64,000 nt of DNA, from NCBI RefSeq assembly GCF_017908035.1, contig NZ_JAEQMU010000004.1, forward strand, positions 62,001-126,000, written 5' to 3'. The translations under genes and the position numbers were made by a program. The DNA comes from Sphingobacterium tabacisoli (lineage in GTDB: Bacteria; Bacteroidota; Bacteroidia; Sphingobacteriales; Sphingobacteriaceae). Of this stretch, positions 41,264-50,764 are shown piece by piece. Within the stretch, counting starts at the first letter, position 1. Each line of letters begins with the position of its first letter. The notes below the pieces were generated by a model. The model saw only the letters and a program-made list of their open reading frames with translations. It did no database searches and had not been told where the DNA came from.

Positions 41264-42691
41264 TTAATAGTTTTGTGTCAGCTCCGGATTAAAACTAGTT
41301 GCATTCTGCGGAAAAGGATAGACCCACAATGGTGAATTGGGTTTCAACGTATAGGTATCGCCCAAAATAGTTCTTTTCAATACGGAAGCAAACTCGGGCT
41401 CAGTATTCCAGCGCTTCAGGTCAATTAGATCTTTCATCGTATTAAAATTTTCACTTCTTTGCAACTGCTTCAAGAGAGCAAATACCTCCATCTTACTTGA
41501 AGCCGTAGATGCAGTATATTTGTCCGTTAGTATCCTTTTCTTCCGAATATTTTCCAACTTTTCTTTGGCTTCTGTCAGATTCTCAGCGCGCATTAAACAT
41601 TCGGCTTCAGTAAGACGCATATCTATTGATGTAAGACCAGCACCGCTGACCTCCGAAGAGGTCCCTCCTAATGCCCATACTGCTTTCTCGCCAGGCATAC
41701 CAAAATATGAACTTCCTGAATCTCCGGGAAATGGAATATTGACTTGGGTAGGCATATAATTATAGAGTACCGAATTCGGATCAAACTGTGCCAATAACTC
41801 TGGGTAATACCAAGTAAGGTACATAACGGACGGGGTAATAAAGAGATCTTCCTTGCTAGAGAATGTTGGTCTTGCCCAACCTTTTGGATTTGGACTGACG
41901 CCTGTAACCGGATAGTCGACCAGCATATTATTGTGGTTGTCAATTTGGCTATTAATAGCAAGCGATGCTCTAGCTGCGACCAATGCCTGATCAAACTTAC
42001 GCATAGATAGGTGGACTTTTGCCTGCACAGCATAGGCAAACGATTTGCCTACACGTTGCTGATTTGTACCCTCATCCAATAATGCGTCCAGTTTGAAAGC
42101 ATTATCAAGATCTTTAAGTATAAAATCATACACCTCTGCTACCGTATACTTTTTTGCCGGCTCCAAAATCACATCCGTTTCCAATACATACGGTACCCCA
42201 CCATCCGTAGCAGCTGTAGTAGGATTATAAGCTTTCGCAAATATATTTACAGCCAGGTAGTGAAACCATGCACGCAGCACGTATGCTTCTGCTTTATAAC
42301 GATTGGCTAATAATCGATCTCCTTTTGCTACATCTGCACGAGCGATGACGGGATTACAAGTCTTTCCGATGACGCTATAAATTGGTTCATAAATATTACA
42401 GCTAGGCCTTAACGCCGCACGGTCAATACTTTCATCCCAAAACACGACAGCATAATTAAAGGTCTTGATAGGTTCCTTTTTTAAGATCCCAATATTTAAA
42501 TTATAAATTCCCGCAGTCAATGGGGCAGTCCTAACTACGCCAAAACCGGAATAGGGATCATTTAATAGTAAATCAAGATCACTTGCTGTATTCAACAGGT
42601 TTCTCCCCTTAGGTTCAATTTCAGTAAATTTTTCACAACTGCTAAGTGTGCCAACTAAAGCAAAAGCTATAACATATAGTATATTTTTCAT
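41264..42691 (-). CDS. SusD/RagB family lipoprotein (short type)
   Basis: 475 residues with a lipobox (IAFALVGTLSSCEKFTEIEP). TPR-like helices (LANRYKAEAYVLRAWFHYLA) and the C-terminal SusD segments (DMRLTEAECLMRAENLTEAK, SENFNTMKDLIDLKRWNTEP) are clear. It is shorter than the two glycan-type SusDs here (639 and 659), as is common for SusDs outside polysaccharide loci. It starts 19 bp after the SusC stop. The bound nutrient may be a peptide or thiol compound, judged only from neighbouring thioredoxin genes. Confidence 0.93.
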   Translation of the reverse strand: MKNILYVIAFALVGTLSSCEKFTEIEPKGRNLLNTASDLDLLLNDPYSGFGVVRTAPLTAGIYNLNIGILKKEPIKTFNYAVVFWDESIDRAALRPSCNIYEPIYSVIGKTCNPVIARADVAKGDRLLANRYKAEAYVLRAWFHYLAVNIFAKAYNPTTAATDGGVPYVLETDVILEPAKKYTVAEVYDFILKDLDNAFKLDALLDEGTNQQRVGKSFAYAVQAKVHLSMRKFDQALVAARASLAINSQIDNHNNMLVDYPVTGVSPNPKGWARPTFSSKEDLFITPSVMYLTWYYPELLAQFDPNSVLYNYMPTQVNIPFPGDSGSSYFGMPGEKAVWALGGTSSEVSGAGLTSIDMRLTEAECLMRAENLTEAKEKLENIRKKRILTDKYTASTASSKMEVFALLKQLQRSENFNTMKDLIDLKRWNTEPEFASVLKRTILGDTYTLKPNSPLWVYPFPQNATSFNPELTQNY

Positions 42692-42710
42692 CTTTTTGAA
42701 CTCTTAATTA

Positions 42711-45700
42711 TTAAAAATTAAAGTTAACTCCAAACACATAACTTGTAGGTAGTCGGATACCCACTGTCTCTGGATCAATACCGATCTTATTGCTCTTCCA
42801 TAACGCAGGAAGGTTGTTCATCTGAAAACGCAATCTCAAATTATTTAATCCTATTCTAGTCAATGAATTGCGTGGCAGATCATAGCCCAGAACAAAGTTT
42901 CTTATTTTTAGAAAATCGGCGGCATGAACAAATATATCAGTAGCGTTTTGGACAGCTGGTTGCGTACCTCCAGAGTTGTTGTACTGCCATATTCCCGGAA
43001 TATTTGTATCGGTATTAGTCGGTGTCCAAGCATCCAAATACCAAGACCTAACCGGCGAAGCTGACGGTGAACCATTAATTTGAACTTGATTAGCCCGTAG
43101 ATGATGTCCACCGTAATAAACCATCATTAGATTTAAACTTATACCTTTCCAGGAAAATTGATTTTCCATCGCATAGGTATATTTAGGATCTGCTTGCCCT
43201 GTAAAATAGACAGATCCTGGCGTGGCAACTTGGATTCCTACTTCAGGAATAATACGCCCGTCTTCCGCATACCAGGATTGCACCCCTCTGTCAGTAAGTC
43301 CAGCAAACCGGTAAGAAAACAACGAACGTACTGGATAGCCTTCTTTGTAGCCAATATTGACAACCTGATAAGCGCTATTGGCTTGAATCTCGACCCGGGT
43401 CACTTCATTCTTATTCCACGATGCGGTACCAGAAGTAGTCCAAGAGAACGCATTTCTGTCTTTCGCACGGAACCAATCGTAAGCAAGTGTTAACTCCACC
43501 CCTCTGTTTTTTAAATTGGCCATATTCATTACTAGACTACTGAATCCTTTTGTTACCTCCAGCGTCTGATTGGAGAAAACTTTCTCACTTTTTTTATCAT
43601 ACCAATCAATAACACCTCTTAATCTAGAATCAAACAACATAAATTCTGCACCAATATTGATTGTACCTGTTCTTTCCCAGGACAATGCTGGATTGCCCGG
43701 ACTTTCGATAGTTGCTCGGGGCAGTCCGGTATTAATATTTGTCTGGCCCGTTGTAGCCGTCATATAACTTGTTGCACCTTGATAGATATTTCCGGTATAG
43801 CCGTAGCTCGTCCTTAATTTTAATAAATTGATATCCTTGTAATGGCTCATAAAACCTTCATGGTGTAAATTCCAACTTGCACCAAAAGAGCCAAATGGAG
43901 AGCCCCGGAATTCAGTGGCCAATCCATATACATCGGCAAAGTCTTTCCGAATAGATCCAAATACATTGTACCGTCTATCGTAGGTATAAGTCATGTTGGC
44001 ATAACCAGACGCATTTCGACGTCGCACCTCTGTTAGGTTGTTTCCTCCTGCATTGAGCGTCATCGCATTATCAATCAATGGTGTAAAAATAAACTGTCTT
44101 GCTGGATAGCCTGGCGCATAAAAGCTAGTGTTGTTTATGCTCCAAAGCTCATTATAATTTACATTGGTGGTCGAGTGCGATTGCAGTTGATCGTCCCAGC
44201 CTAAGTAAAGATTTCGGTTACCTTTTGAGTTTGTCTCTCTAAATTCAACACCTGCAAGCACATCTATATGGTGAATATCTTTAATAACCCGACTAAAATT
44301 CACCTGTCCACGCGCAGTCCAATAATCCCCCTGCATATGTTCTGTCGCCAACTTGCCTCCTGTTTGTGGGAGCATGTATCTATACGTTCCATTTGGATTT
44401 TGTACAGTATATACATTTCGCATAAGGCGCATGACATAGCTATCAGACTCCGTATTGTTAATCACAGATTGACGGTTTACCTCATATACATATTGCGTGT
44501 TGAATGTCAACCCTTCTAATATTTTAAACAGGAACTCGCCATGATAACGGGTATTTTGTCTCTCGATTTTATGCTTGTTGAGGTTGACTTCATCTAACAA
44601 GTAATAATGCATGGGTCTCAAAGCCTTATTGTCTTCTACCCAAGTTGCATAGGGGTTATAGTAATGAGTCCATCCCGGTGAAATATTCGCTTGTGTACCA
44701 TCTGGATTAAATAAGCTGTAATAAGCCGGTAAACTAAATGGGTCCATTATATTTTCCACATAATTACCTCGGCGTTGGGTAGACCGCTGGAATATATTAT
44801 TTACACTAAAATTAATCGTCAACCATTTTGTCATATCATACGTCCCTTTATAGAAAGCATTGAGCTGGTGATCGCTATCAGATATTTTACCGGTATTATC
44901 CCCTTTGTAATTGACCACCAAATTGGATTGAAAATTATCGGTCCGGTTTCTTACAGATAAGTTATGCATTTGGAGCACCCGCTGTCTGAGTAAATTATCA
45001 GCATAATCCTTGGCAAAATTCTGCGTTCTGTATTGGGCTAACCGACTGTCCAGTTCATCTTGCTGGATTAATCCTTTCTTTAGCTGATAATGCGCATACT
45101 GAATAGGTGTTGGATTTAAACCAAAACTCCCTGTACCCTTTAGCGCATTGTCCATTGCTGTCAACTGAGCTGCGGCATTAGGCGCTTCGTTATACAACCA
45201 TTTGAAATACTCATTCTCCTTATCCACCTGTTGCGCTGGGGTCATATACCAATTGTCCGCATAATCAATGTTCTTCTTTTCCCAAACTGTAGTGTTTGAA
45301 GAAACCTCGATATCAATTTTATTCAAATCTTTCGCCTTTTTCGTAGTTACAATGATAACTCCATTGGACGCGCGGGCACCATAAATAGCCGAGGCTGCCG
45401 CATCTTTAAGGATAGTAACTGACTCTACATCATAAGGATTTAAATCTTCGTAAGCCATCTCAACAGGAAGCCCATCGACAACTAATAAGGGTCTACTTTC
45501 GGCAAATAATGTCCCTGTTCCACGAATCATAATCCGGTCCCCGTATTTTACCAGACCAGCCACACGACCTTCCAGATTATCCATGATATTCGGAGTGAAC
45601 CTGCTATCCAGCTGATCGGACGTCACCGTAGTAACGGCGCCTGTTGCCCTTTCCCGAGCAATTTTTTGATATCCCGTATTTACGACAACTTCATCAATAT

Positions 45701-46298
45701 CCCCCAGTTTAGCAGATAATACAACGCTCATATTTTCAGTCGCTCTCAGGGTTAAATCATTATATCCGATAGACTTAAATTGCAATGATGCACCTTGTGA
45801 CACATTCGACAGTGAAAAATAACCACGGTCGCTCGTAGATGTCCCTATTTTAGTTCCGACAATATGCACACTAACACCAGATATCGAATTGCCAAGACTG
45901 TCACGGACAGTTCCTGACACATTAATCACCTGCTGCTGGATAGGCTGCGAACCAGGCTGTTCATCAATTACAATCTTAGGAGCGCTACGTAATACAATAT
46001 TTTTCCCTTCTTTTTTATAGGTGATATGTTGCCCACTTAAGATGTGATCTAAAAAAGGCTTTATAGGCATATTTACTACATTCACTGATATTCGACGTGT
46101 CTCAGAGATAATGCTGCTACTTCCAGAAATAACATAACCTGTTTGCTTCTTTACCTCCGAAGCGATTTCTTTGATCGTTAGATTTTTCTTATTTAAGGTT
46201 ATAGTCTGCGAATAAATGGATGCATTCACATGTACCAGCCCAATCAAAATAAGTATAATGGTAAGTTTCATCACACGTATAAAGTAATGTATTTTCAT
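42711..46298 (-). CDS. SusC/RagA TonB-dependent receptor with STN domain (thioredoxin locus)
   Basis: 1195 residues. Signal region (LTIILILIGLVHVNASIYSQ), STN domain (LNKKNLTIKEIASEVKKQTG, residues about 33-105), carboxypeptidase-regulatory-like domain (VSGTVRDSLGNSISGVSVHI), plug (GRVAGLVKYGDRIMIRGTGT, LLVVDGLPVEMAYEDLNPYD, ILKDAAASAIYGARASNG) and barrel ending in SYVFGVNFNF. The STN domain and the upstream FecR/sigma pair show transcriptional feedback. Its plug differs from the other two SusCs, which share the FxRGITTFG/FIRGVTTFG version. Confidence 0.95.
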   Translation of the reverse strand: MKIHYFIRVMKLTIILILIGLVHVNASIYSQTITLNKKNLTIKEIASEVKKQTGYVISGSSSIISETRRISVNVVNMPIKPFLDHILSGQHITYKKEGKNIVLRSAPKIVIDEQPGSQPIQQQVINVSGTVRDSLGNSISGVSVHIVGTKIGTSTSDRGYFSLSNVSQGASLQFKSIGYNDLTLRATENMSVVLSAKLGDIDEVVVNTGYQKIARERATGAVTTVTSDQLDSRFTPNIMDNLEGRVAGLVKYGDRIMIRGTGTLFAESRPLLVVDGLPVEMAYEDLNPYDVESVTILKDAAASAIYGARASNGVIIVTTKKAKDLNKIDIEVSSNTTVWEKKNIDYADNWYMTPAQQVDKENEYFKWLYNEAPNAAAQLTAMDNALKGTGSFGLNPTPIQYAHYQLKKGLIQQDELDSRLAQYRTQNFAKDYADNLLRQRVLQMHNLSVRNRTDNFQSNLVVNYKGDNTGKISDSDHQLNAFYKGTYDMTKWLTINFSVNNIFQRSTQRRGNYVENIMDPFSLPAYYSLFNPDGTQANISPGWTHYYNPYATWVEDNKALRPMHYYLLDEVNLNKHKIERQNTRYHGEFLFKILEGLTFNTQYVYEVNRQSVINNTESDSYVMRLMRNVYTVQNPNGTYRYMLPQTGGKLATEHMQGDYWTARGQVNFSRVIKDIHHIDVLAGVEFRETNSKGNRNLYLGWDDQLQSHSTTNVNYNELWSINNTSFYAPGYPARQFIFTPLIDNAMTLNAGGNNLTEVRRRNASGYANMTYTYDRRYNVFGSIRKDFADVYGLATEFRGSPFGSFGASWNLHHEGFMSHYKDINLLKLRTSYGYTGNIYQGATSYMTATTGQTNINTGLPRATIESPGNPALSWERTGTINIGAEFMLFDSRLRGVIDWYDKKSEKVFSNQTLEVTKGFSSLVMNMANLKNRGVELTLAYDWFRAKDRNAFSWTTSGTASWNKNEVTRVEIQANSAYQVVNIGYKEGYPVRSLFSYRFAGLTDRGVQSWYAEDGRIIPEVGIQVATPGSVYFTGQADPKYTYAMENQFSWKGISLNLMMVYYGGHHLRANQVQINGSPSASPVRSWYLDAWTPTNTDTNIPGIWQYNNSGGTQPAVQNATDIFVHAADFLKIRNFVLGYDLPRNSLTRIGLNNLRLRFQMNNLPALWKSNKIGIDPETVGIRLPTSYVFGVNFNF

Positions 46299-46351
46299 TA
46301 TTTTTGCTTTGGTTTGAATAATTCGTTAGTTGATATTTTTTGAGCCATTTG

Positions 46352-46376
46352 AGGGAGGTGTTGGTCGCACTTCCCT
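46352..46376. other. Hairpin between fecR and susC (second locus)
   Basis: AGGGAGGTG (46352-46360) pairs with CACTTCCCT (46368-46376) with one G-T pair and a 7-nt loop. It occupies the same relative place as the hairpin at 15122-15146. Confidence 0.5.
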
Positions 46377-46423
46377 TACTTTTGAGACGCTGGTTCCAAA
46401 CGTCATTAACTTCTTATTTTCTT

Positions 46424-47563
46424 CTATAGAGCTTTATTTGAAATAATTAACTTTCTATCCATCGAAACTTTGTAGTCCAACTTTGCACTTTCCAATAATT
46501 GAAGTACTGTAGCCAGATTATCGGACTTATAGGCCTGTCCAAAGAATGTTCCCTTAGGGATTTTTCCTTTATAAACGATATCTAGGTCATACCAGTCACT
46601 GATCTCCTGCATAATTTCTGTAAATGGCTTATCATCAAAATTAAACAAACCCGACCGCCAAGATATCGAAGCCTCTACGTCAGTTTCTTTTATGGTCATG
46701 TGAGAACCACTTACATAAGACTCCTGGCCAGGAAGAAGGAGGGTGTACTTATCATTTGCACTAGGGGCAACCTGTATCTTACCTTCTAAAAGGCTAGTGC
46801 GCTTTGCTATATTGGGATATGCTTTAACATTGAAATGTGTACCTAAAACTTCTATTTTTTGACCTTCACTCTGCACAATGAATGGCGCTTTTTTATTCTT
46901 AGCTACTTCAAAGTAAGCTTCACCTTTTAAATATATCTCGCGTTTGCTCCGTCCATACGGTTGAGTAATCGTAATTTCGGATGCTGTATTCAACCAAACT
47001 TTGGTACCGTCTGGAAGTGAAAAACTATACGTTTGCCCTTTTGCTGTTGTAGCAGTCAGTTTATCATATTCTACTGATGAACCATCTTCCACCGCACTAC
47101 CGTCATCATATCTCAAACTACCATCGCCAATTACGACGCCTTCCTGAAGATCACTTAATGCTATTGTTTTTCCATTGGAAAGCGTAATCGTCGCACCATT
47201 TCCTTTTGAGTTACTGATATCTTCTGTTGGAATGGTAGCGAGAACATCACCTACCGTCTGCTGCTGCAAATCGGTATAAGACCACCAACAGAAAAGAATA
47301 ATAACAGCTGCCGCAGCTGTAATCCCCATCCGAAAGTATACCTTTCGGATACCCGTCTCTTTTTTAACCCTGTTTTTATGAGCTAAATAGGAATCCATCG
47401 CTTCTGCAATCCGTTGGGTAGACGATTCTATCTCTTCTCTAGAAACCTCTGTATAACCAGATTTATAGTCATTTAAAAATCCAGCTTCAACAATTGCATT
47501 TTCATTGGAGGTACTACTCCCTTCAATATATTTATTAATTAGACTTTCAGCGTTGTCCTTCAT
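46424..47563 (-). CDS. FecR-family anti-sigma factor
   Basis: 379 residues. The anti-sigma N-terminus (MKDNAESLINKYIEGSSTS) precedes a membrane helix at about 75-95 (MGITAAAAVIILFCWWSY). The FecR domain carries YSFSLPDGTKVWLNTASEIT, KGEAYFEVAKN and IEVLGTHFNVKAYP. The C-terminal DUF4974 module is FNFDDKPFTEIMQEISDWYD. It should control the sigma factor at 47697-48275 in response to the SusC at 42711. The gap to the sigma gene is 133 bp, to SusC 125 bp. Confidence 0.96.
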   Translation of the reverse strand: MKDNAESLINKYIEGSSTSNENAIVEAGFLNDYKSGYTEVSREEIESSTQRIAEAMDSYLAHKNRVKKETGIRKVYFRMGITAAAAVIILFCWWSYTDLQQQTVGDVLATIPTEDISNSKGNGATITLSNGKTIALSDLQEGVVIGDGSLRYDDGSAVEDGSSVEYDKLTATTAKGQTYSFSLPDGTKVWLNTASEITITQPYGRSKREIYLKGEAYFEVAKNKKAPFIVQSEGQKIEVLGTHFNVKAYPNIAKRTSLLEGKIQVAPSANDKYTLLLPGQESYVSGSHMTIKETDVEASISWRSGLFNFDDKPFTEIMQEISDWYDLDIVYKGKIPKGTFFGQAYKSDNLATVLQLLESAKLDYKVSMDRKLIISNKAL

Positions 47564-47696
47564 CTATTTTTTTGGTTAGCAATACAGAATATAACGGCTG
47601 TATACAAGTAAGTCAGCTAACTAGGGCTTAGGGCCTAAAAAATAAATCACTTTTTATAAAAAAAACAACAATACACTGACATAGAAACGATTAAAA

Positions 47697-48275
47697 TCAT
47701 AACGATTGGAGAAGATAAAGCAAAATAGCACTTAGAGGCAACTTGCCTCTTAATATTTTAAGTGCATGATTGATGTGATTCTTAACCGTTTTTTCTGACA
47801 AATTTAATTTGCCCGCTATTTCTCGATGTGATAGACCCGCATTACGGCTCAACTCAAACACCTCTCTCATTTTGTCGGGGAGCTTCGATACTTCCTTTTC
47901 AACGAGATTGATCAACTCCTTTTCATTCAAATATTCATCCACACTATAATCAACTTCATTGATAAACTTTTGAAAAATTGACACGTAATCTGATCTGATT
48001 TTTTTGTGTGCGACAAGATTTAGGAATTTATAACGCACAGCTGCGTACAGATAAGATGATATTGTTCCTTTTAACTCTAACCTCTCGGCATTTTCCCAAA
48101 GTGATATAAAAACGTCTTGTACAAGATCCTCGGCTTCGCTTATATCATGGGTCATATTTTTCGCGAATGAATACAGTACCCTCTTATAGCGTTCAAATAG
48201 CTCTCTAAACGCTTCCTGATCTCTCTGCCTTAACAGCGACGCTAGCTCACTATCTGTAGTATGACCGTAATTCAT
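47697..48275 (-). CDS. ECF RNA polymerase sigma factor
   Basis: About 192 residues from the ATG complementary to 48273-48275 (MNYGHTTDSELASLLRQRDQ). A longer start at 48338 adds 21 hydrophobic residues not typical of ECF factors. Region 2: LFERYKRVLYSFAKNM and EAEDLVQDVFISLWENA. Region 4: LPDKMREVFELSRNAGLS with the helix-turn-helix HREIAGKLNLSEKTVKNHI. It heads the thioredoxin-type SusCD locus and is divergent from the TlpA gene at 48552. Confidence 0.95.
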   Translation of the reverse strand: MNYGHTTDSELASLLRQRDQEAFRELFERYKRVLYSFAKNMTHDISEAEDLVQDVFISLWENAERLELKGTISSYLYAAVRYKFLNLVAHKKIRSDYVSIFQKFINEVDYSVDEYLNEKELINLVEKEVSKLPDKMREVFELSRNAGLSHREIAGKLNLSEKTVKNHINHALKILRGKLPLSAILLYLLQSL

Positions 48276-48551
48276 AATTATTAGGCTTGCAATATAATGT
48301 AAATCTGCGTAACTAAAGACTGAAACTATGTTTGACATGCTCCATTTTTTATATCAAAGCTCTTTCATTATTCATAATTTTAGCTAAAAAAAAAGAAGAT
48401 AGAAGAATTTACAACGTATATAAATCAGAACTACAGGGGATATCGTTCCAAAAAATAACAGCATATTAACACCTATATCTCATACATGTAATGCTACTGT
48501 ATTAGATTTGAGATAGAATAAAGTACACAATCTATCAGATCTAAATTATAA

Positions 48552-49817
48552 ATGAAAGCAAAAATAACGAGAACATTAATAATCATAATAAGATTGCTTC
48601 TGACCCAATCTATACATGCACAGCATATCTTCCTCCCTATCCAACAAAAAACAGGATTTGGTCCATTCCCCCCAGACAATAGCAATGTTATCTTTGCACC
48701 AGATAAAACACACCCCGCATACGAAAGTTTTGCCCAACTAACTTATAATAATATTCCGTCCGATTGGTCAAATGTTAAGAAGGGGGTAATTATGTTTGAC
48801 ATGCTTCAATTTTTGTATCAAAACTCTTTTACACATCTTGACCCTAAAATATACCAGCAATTTAAAACTGAACGAAATTTCAAAATCAATGATGATAATC
48901 TATCTCAGGAACCAATTGCCTGTTTTGTACGAATTGTATTTGGGACATCAGCGGATGGTCAGGAGGTGTATCTGTTAGATAAAAACCAAAACGGAGACTT
49001 TGCTGAGGAGACGGTGATGAAACTTGAAACACTAAGCCTACAAGAGCCTATAACAGATCTCGAAAGTAAGCTATCAACAACGTATTTTGACACCAGCAAA
49101 GGAGATAAAACTATCCGGACCCCAATTCCTCTATTGATTTTCAAGAACCGATTTGGTTACGCATACAGTATCCCCAGCTATCATGAGGCACGCTATAAAA
49201 TCGGTGATATGATACATACCTTATATGCCAGTCACCAGTTTTGTTTTCCTGACTACTGGGTATCCGATTTGGTAGTAGATACAAATAAGAATAATATCAT
49301 ACCGAAGTCCCGCACATTTGTATTGGGCGACCGAAAATATAAAAATACGGGAGTCGATGTCAGAACAAATCAGCTGACACTCCTGGAGGTCGATCCGAAC
49401 AGTAAAGATGCTAACCTGAGCAATTTTAAACATAGGGACATCAGTAGTAAGAAAACCATAGACATCGAATCCTTGAAAGGAAAGTATATACTATTGGATT
49501 TTTGGGGTTCCTGGTGCGGACCGTGTCTAGCTCAGCTACCCAAGCTCGCGGAAATATACCGCAAACTCGATCGGTCAAAAATAGAAATAATCGGTATTGC
49601 CGGAAGAGACAAGTACGAAGAGGCCTACAAAGCTATAATGAACCACCAGATTCCTTGGCAAAATATCCTTGATGACCAGAATAATAAGCTAACCGAAATT
49701 TATGGCATTGTCAAATATCCGACCTGTATATTGATAGACCCAGAAGGTAACATCGTCGAAAAAGATATTGCGACACATGAGCTGATAGATGTACTGTTCA
49801 GACGTCAATTGTTTTAG
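48552..49817 (+). CDS. TlpA-family thioredoxin-domain secreted protein
   Basis: 421 residues with an N-terminal signal (TLIIIIRLLLTQSIHAQ). The N-terminal 290 residues are a beta-rich domain that I cannot name (FVRIVFGTSADGQEVYLLDK). The C-terminal thioredoxin domain has ILLDFWGSWCGPCLAQLPKL (CxxC near 320) and the cis-Pro stretch VKYPTCILID. It is divergent from the sigma gene and begins a two-gene plus-strand unit with the lipoprotein at 49874 (56-bp gap). It adds a further thiol-active protein to this redox-rich region. Confidence 0.88.
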   Translation: MKAKITRTLIIIIRLLLTQSIHAQHIFLPIQQKTGFGPFPPDNSNVIFAPDKTHPAYESFAQLTYNNIPSDWSNVKKGVIMFDMLQFLYQNSFTHLDPKIYQQFKTERNFKINDDNLSQEPIACFVRIVFGTSADGQEVYLLDKNQNGDFAEETVMKLETLSLQEPITDLESKLSTTYFDTSKGDKTIRTPIPLLIFKNRFGYAYSIPSYHEARYKIGDMIHTLYASHQFCFPDYWVSDLVVDTNKNNIIPKSRTFVLGDRKYKNTGVDVRTNQLTLLEVDPNSKDANLSNFKHRDISSKKTIDIESLKGKYILLDFWGSWCGPCLAQLPKLAEIYRKLDRSKIEIIGIAGRDKYEEAYKAIMNHQIPWQNILDDQNNKLTEIYGIVKYPTCILIDPEGNIVEKDIATHELIDVLFRRQLF

Positions 49818-49873
49818 ATCGAACCTTTGTGGAAATGTTCCCATTTTAGCATCCTTTTAAAAAGGGGATAAAT

Positions 49874-50764
49874 ATGAAAAGCATACCGTACCGGTTATTA
49901 ATCCTAATCGTTGGTTTTATTTTTGGCAACTGCTCTCATCCGAATACGGCACAGCAAAAGCTTCTTCCTTCAGAGGATACGAAACAACAAACTTTTATAG
50001 CGTACAATAGAAACCGGATACCAGTACCTCAACTATTAGATAGTATCGACGAACAGCGGATAACAAGTAAACAACTCTTCCTAGGTGAAAAATTCTTCCG
50101 CGATAGTATAAACAACAGATTACTTGCTATAAATATAGCATATCCAATATCCAACATCTATCTGGTTGATTCTCATGAAACCGATAACCTTCCTGTATTT
50201 AAAGATTATGTAGGATATTTTAAAGACGGAATATTTCATGGCGCAGCTAAATATCAAACGGCTTTTCATCAGGATTCCTTCTTACTCGAGTATAATCCAC
50301 AATCGGGAAACCTCTCTCTACAAATTGACAGTCAAAAGGAAAACTATTCTCAAATCACGCTAAAAGATTTTTCGGCCCTATTTGAAAGAAGAATATCTTC
50401 TTTCATCATAGATGAGTCTGATCCGGGTTTTAAGAATATCTTTGACCGCGGTAAACCTAAATCCCGCGGCTTTAGAATAGATATAGATGAATTGCCCCTT
50501 TCAGAACGAAAAATCATTTATCCTAACGATTATTACTATGAAGCTGTCTTACATACCAATGGTACGATAGATCTGCTGGAGAATAATGCTCCACAACAGC
50601 CAAATAGTCGTTACTACAACGAAAAGATAATAAATCAGATCATCCCAAGAGAAGTAAAAACAAGAAGACTCCAACCTCAACGTATCTTCGGCCTACCAAT
50701 AAAAACAAAAATTCGGCTGAGAGTAGAATTTTACTTAAAACCGAACCCAACAGGATATAGGTAA
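49874..50764 (+). CDS. Hypothetical lipoprotein
   Basis: 296 residues with a lipobox (LLILIVGFIFGNCSHPN). Beta-rich and hydrophilic; two segments contain YFKDGIFHGAAKYQ and YPNDYYYEAVLHTNG. No family recognised. Its 3' end overlaps the convergent endonuclease/exonuclease/phosphatase gene by 30 bp, so both transcripts would be antisense to each other there. It probably shares a transcript with the TlpA gene upstream. Confidence 0.7.
   Translation: MKSIPYRLLILIVGFIFGNCSHPNTAQQKLLPSEDTKQQTFIAYNRNRIPVPQLLDSIDEQRITSKQLFLGEKFFRDSINNRLLAINIAYPISNIYLVDSHETDNLPVFKDYVGYFKDGIFHGAAKYQTAFHQDSFLLEYNPQSGNLSLQIDSQKENYSQITLKDFSALFERRISSFIIDESDPGFKNIFDRGKPKSRGFRIDIDELPLSERKIIYPNDYYYEAVLHTNGTIDLLENNAPQQPNSRYYNEKIINQIIPREVKTRRLQPQRIFGLPIKTKIRLRVEFYLKPNPTGYR

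Noticed and set aside
48276..48338. Longer start of the second ECF sigma factor
   Set aside because: The extra 21 residues are hydrophobic and not found in ECF factors; the ATG at 48275 gives the normal N-terminus.
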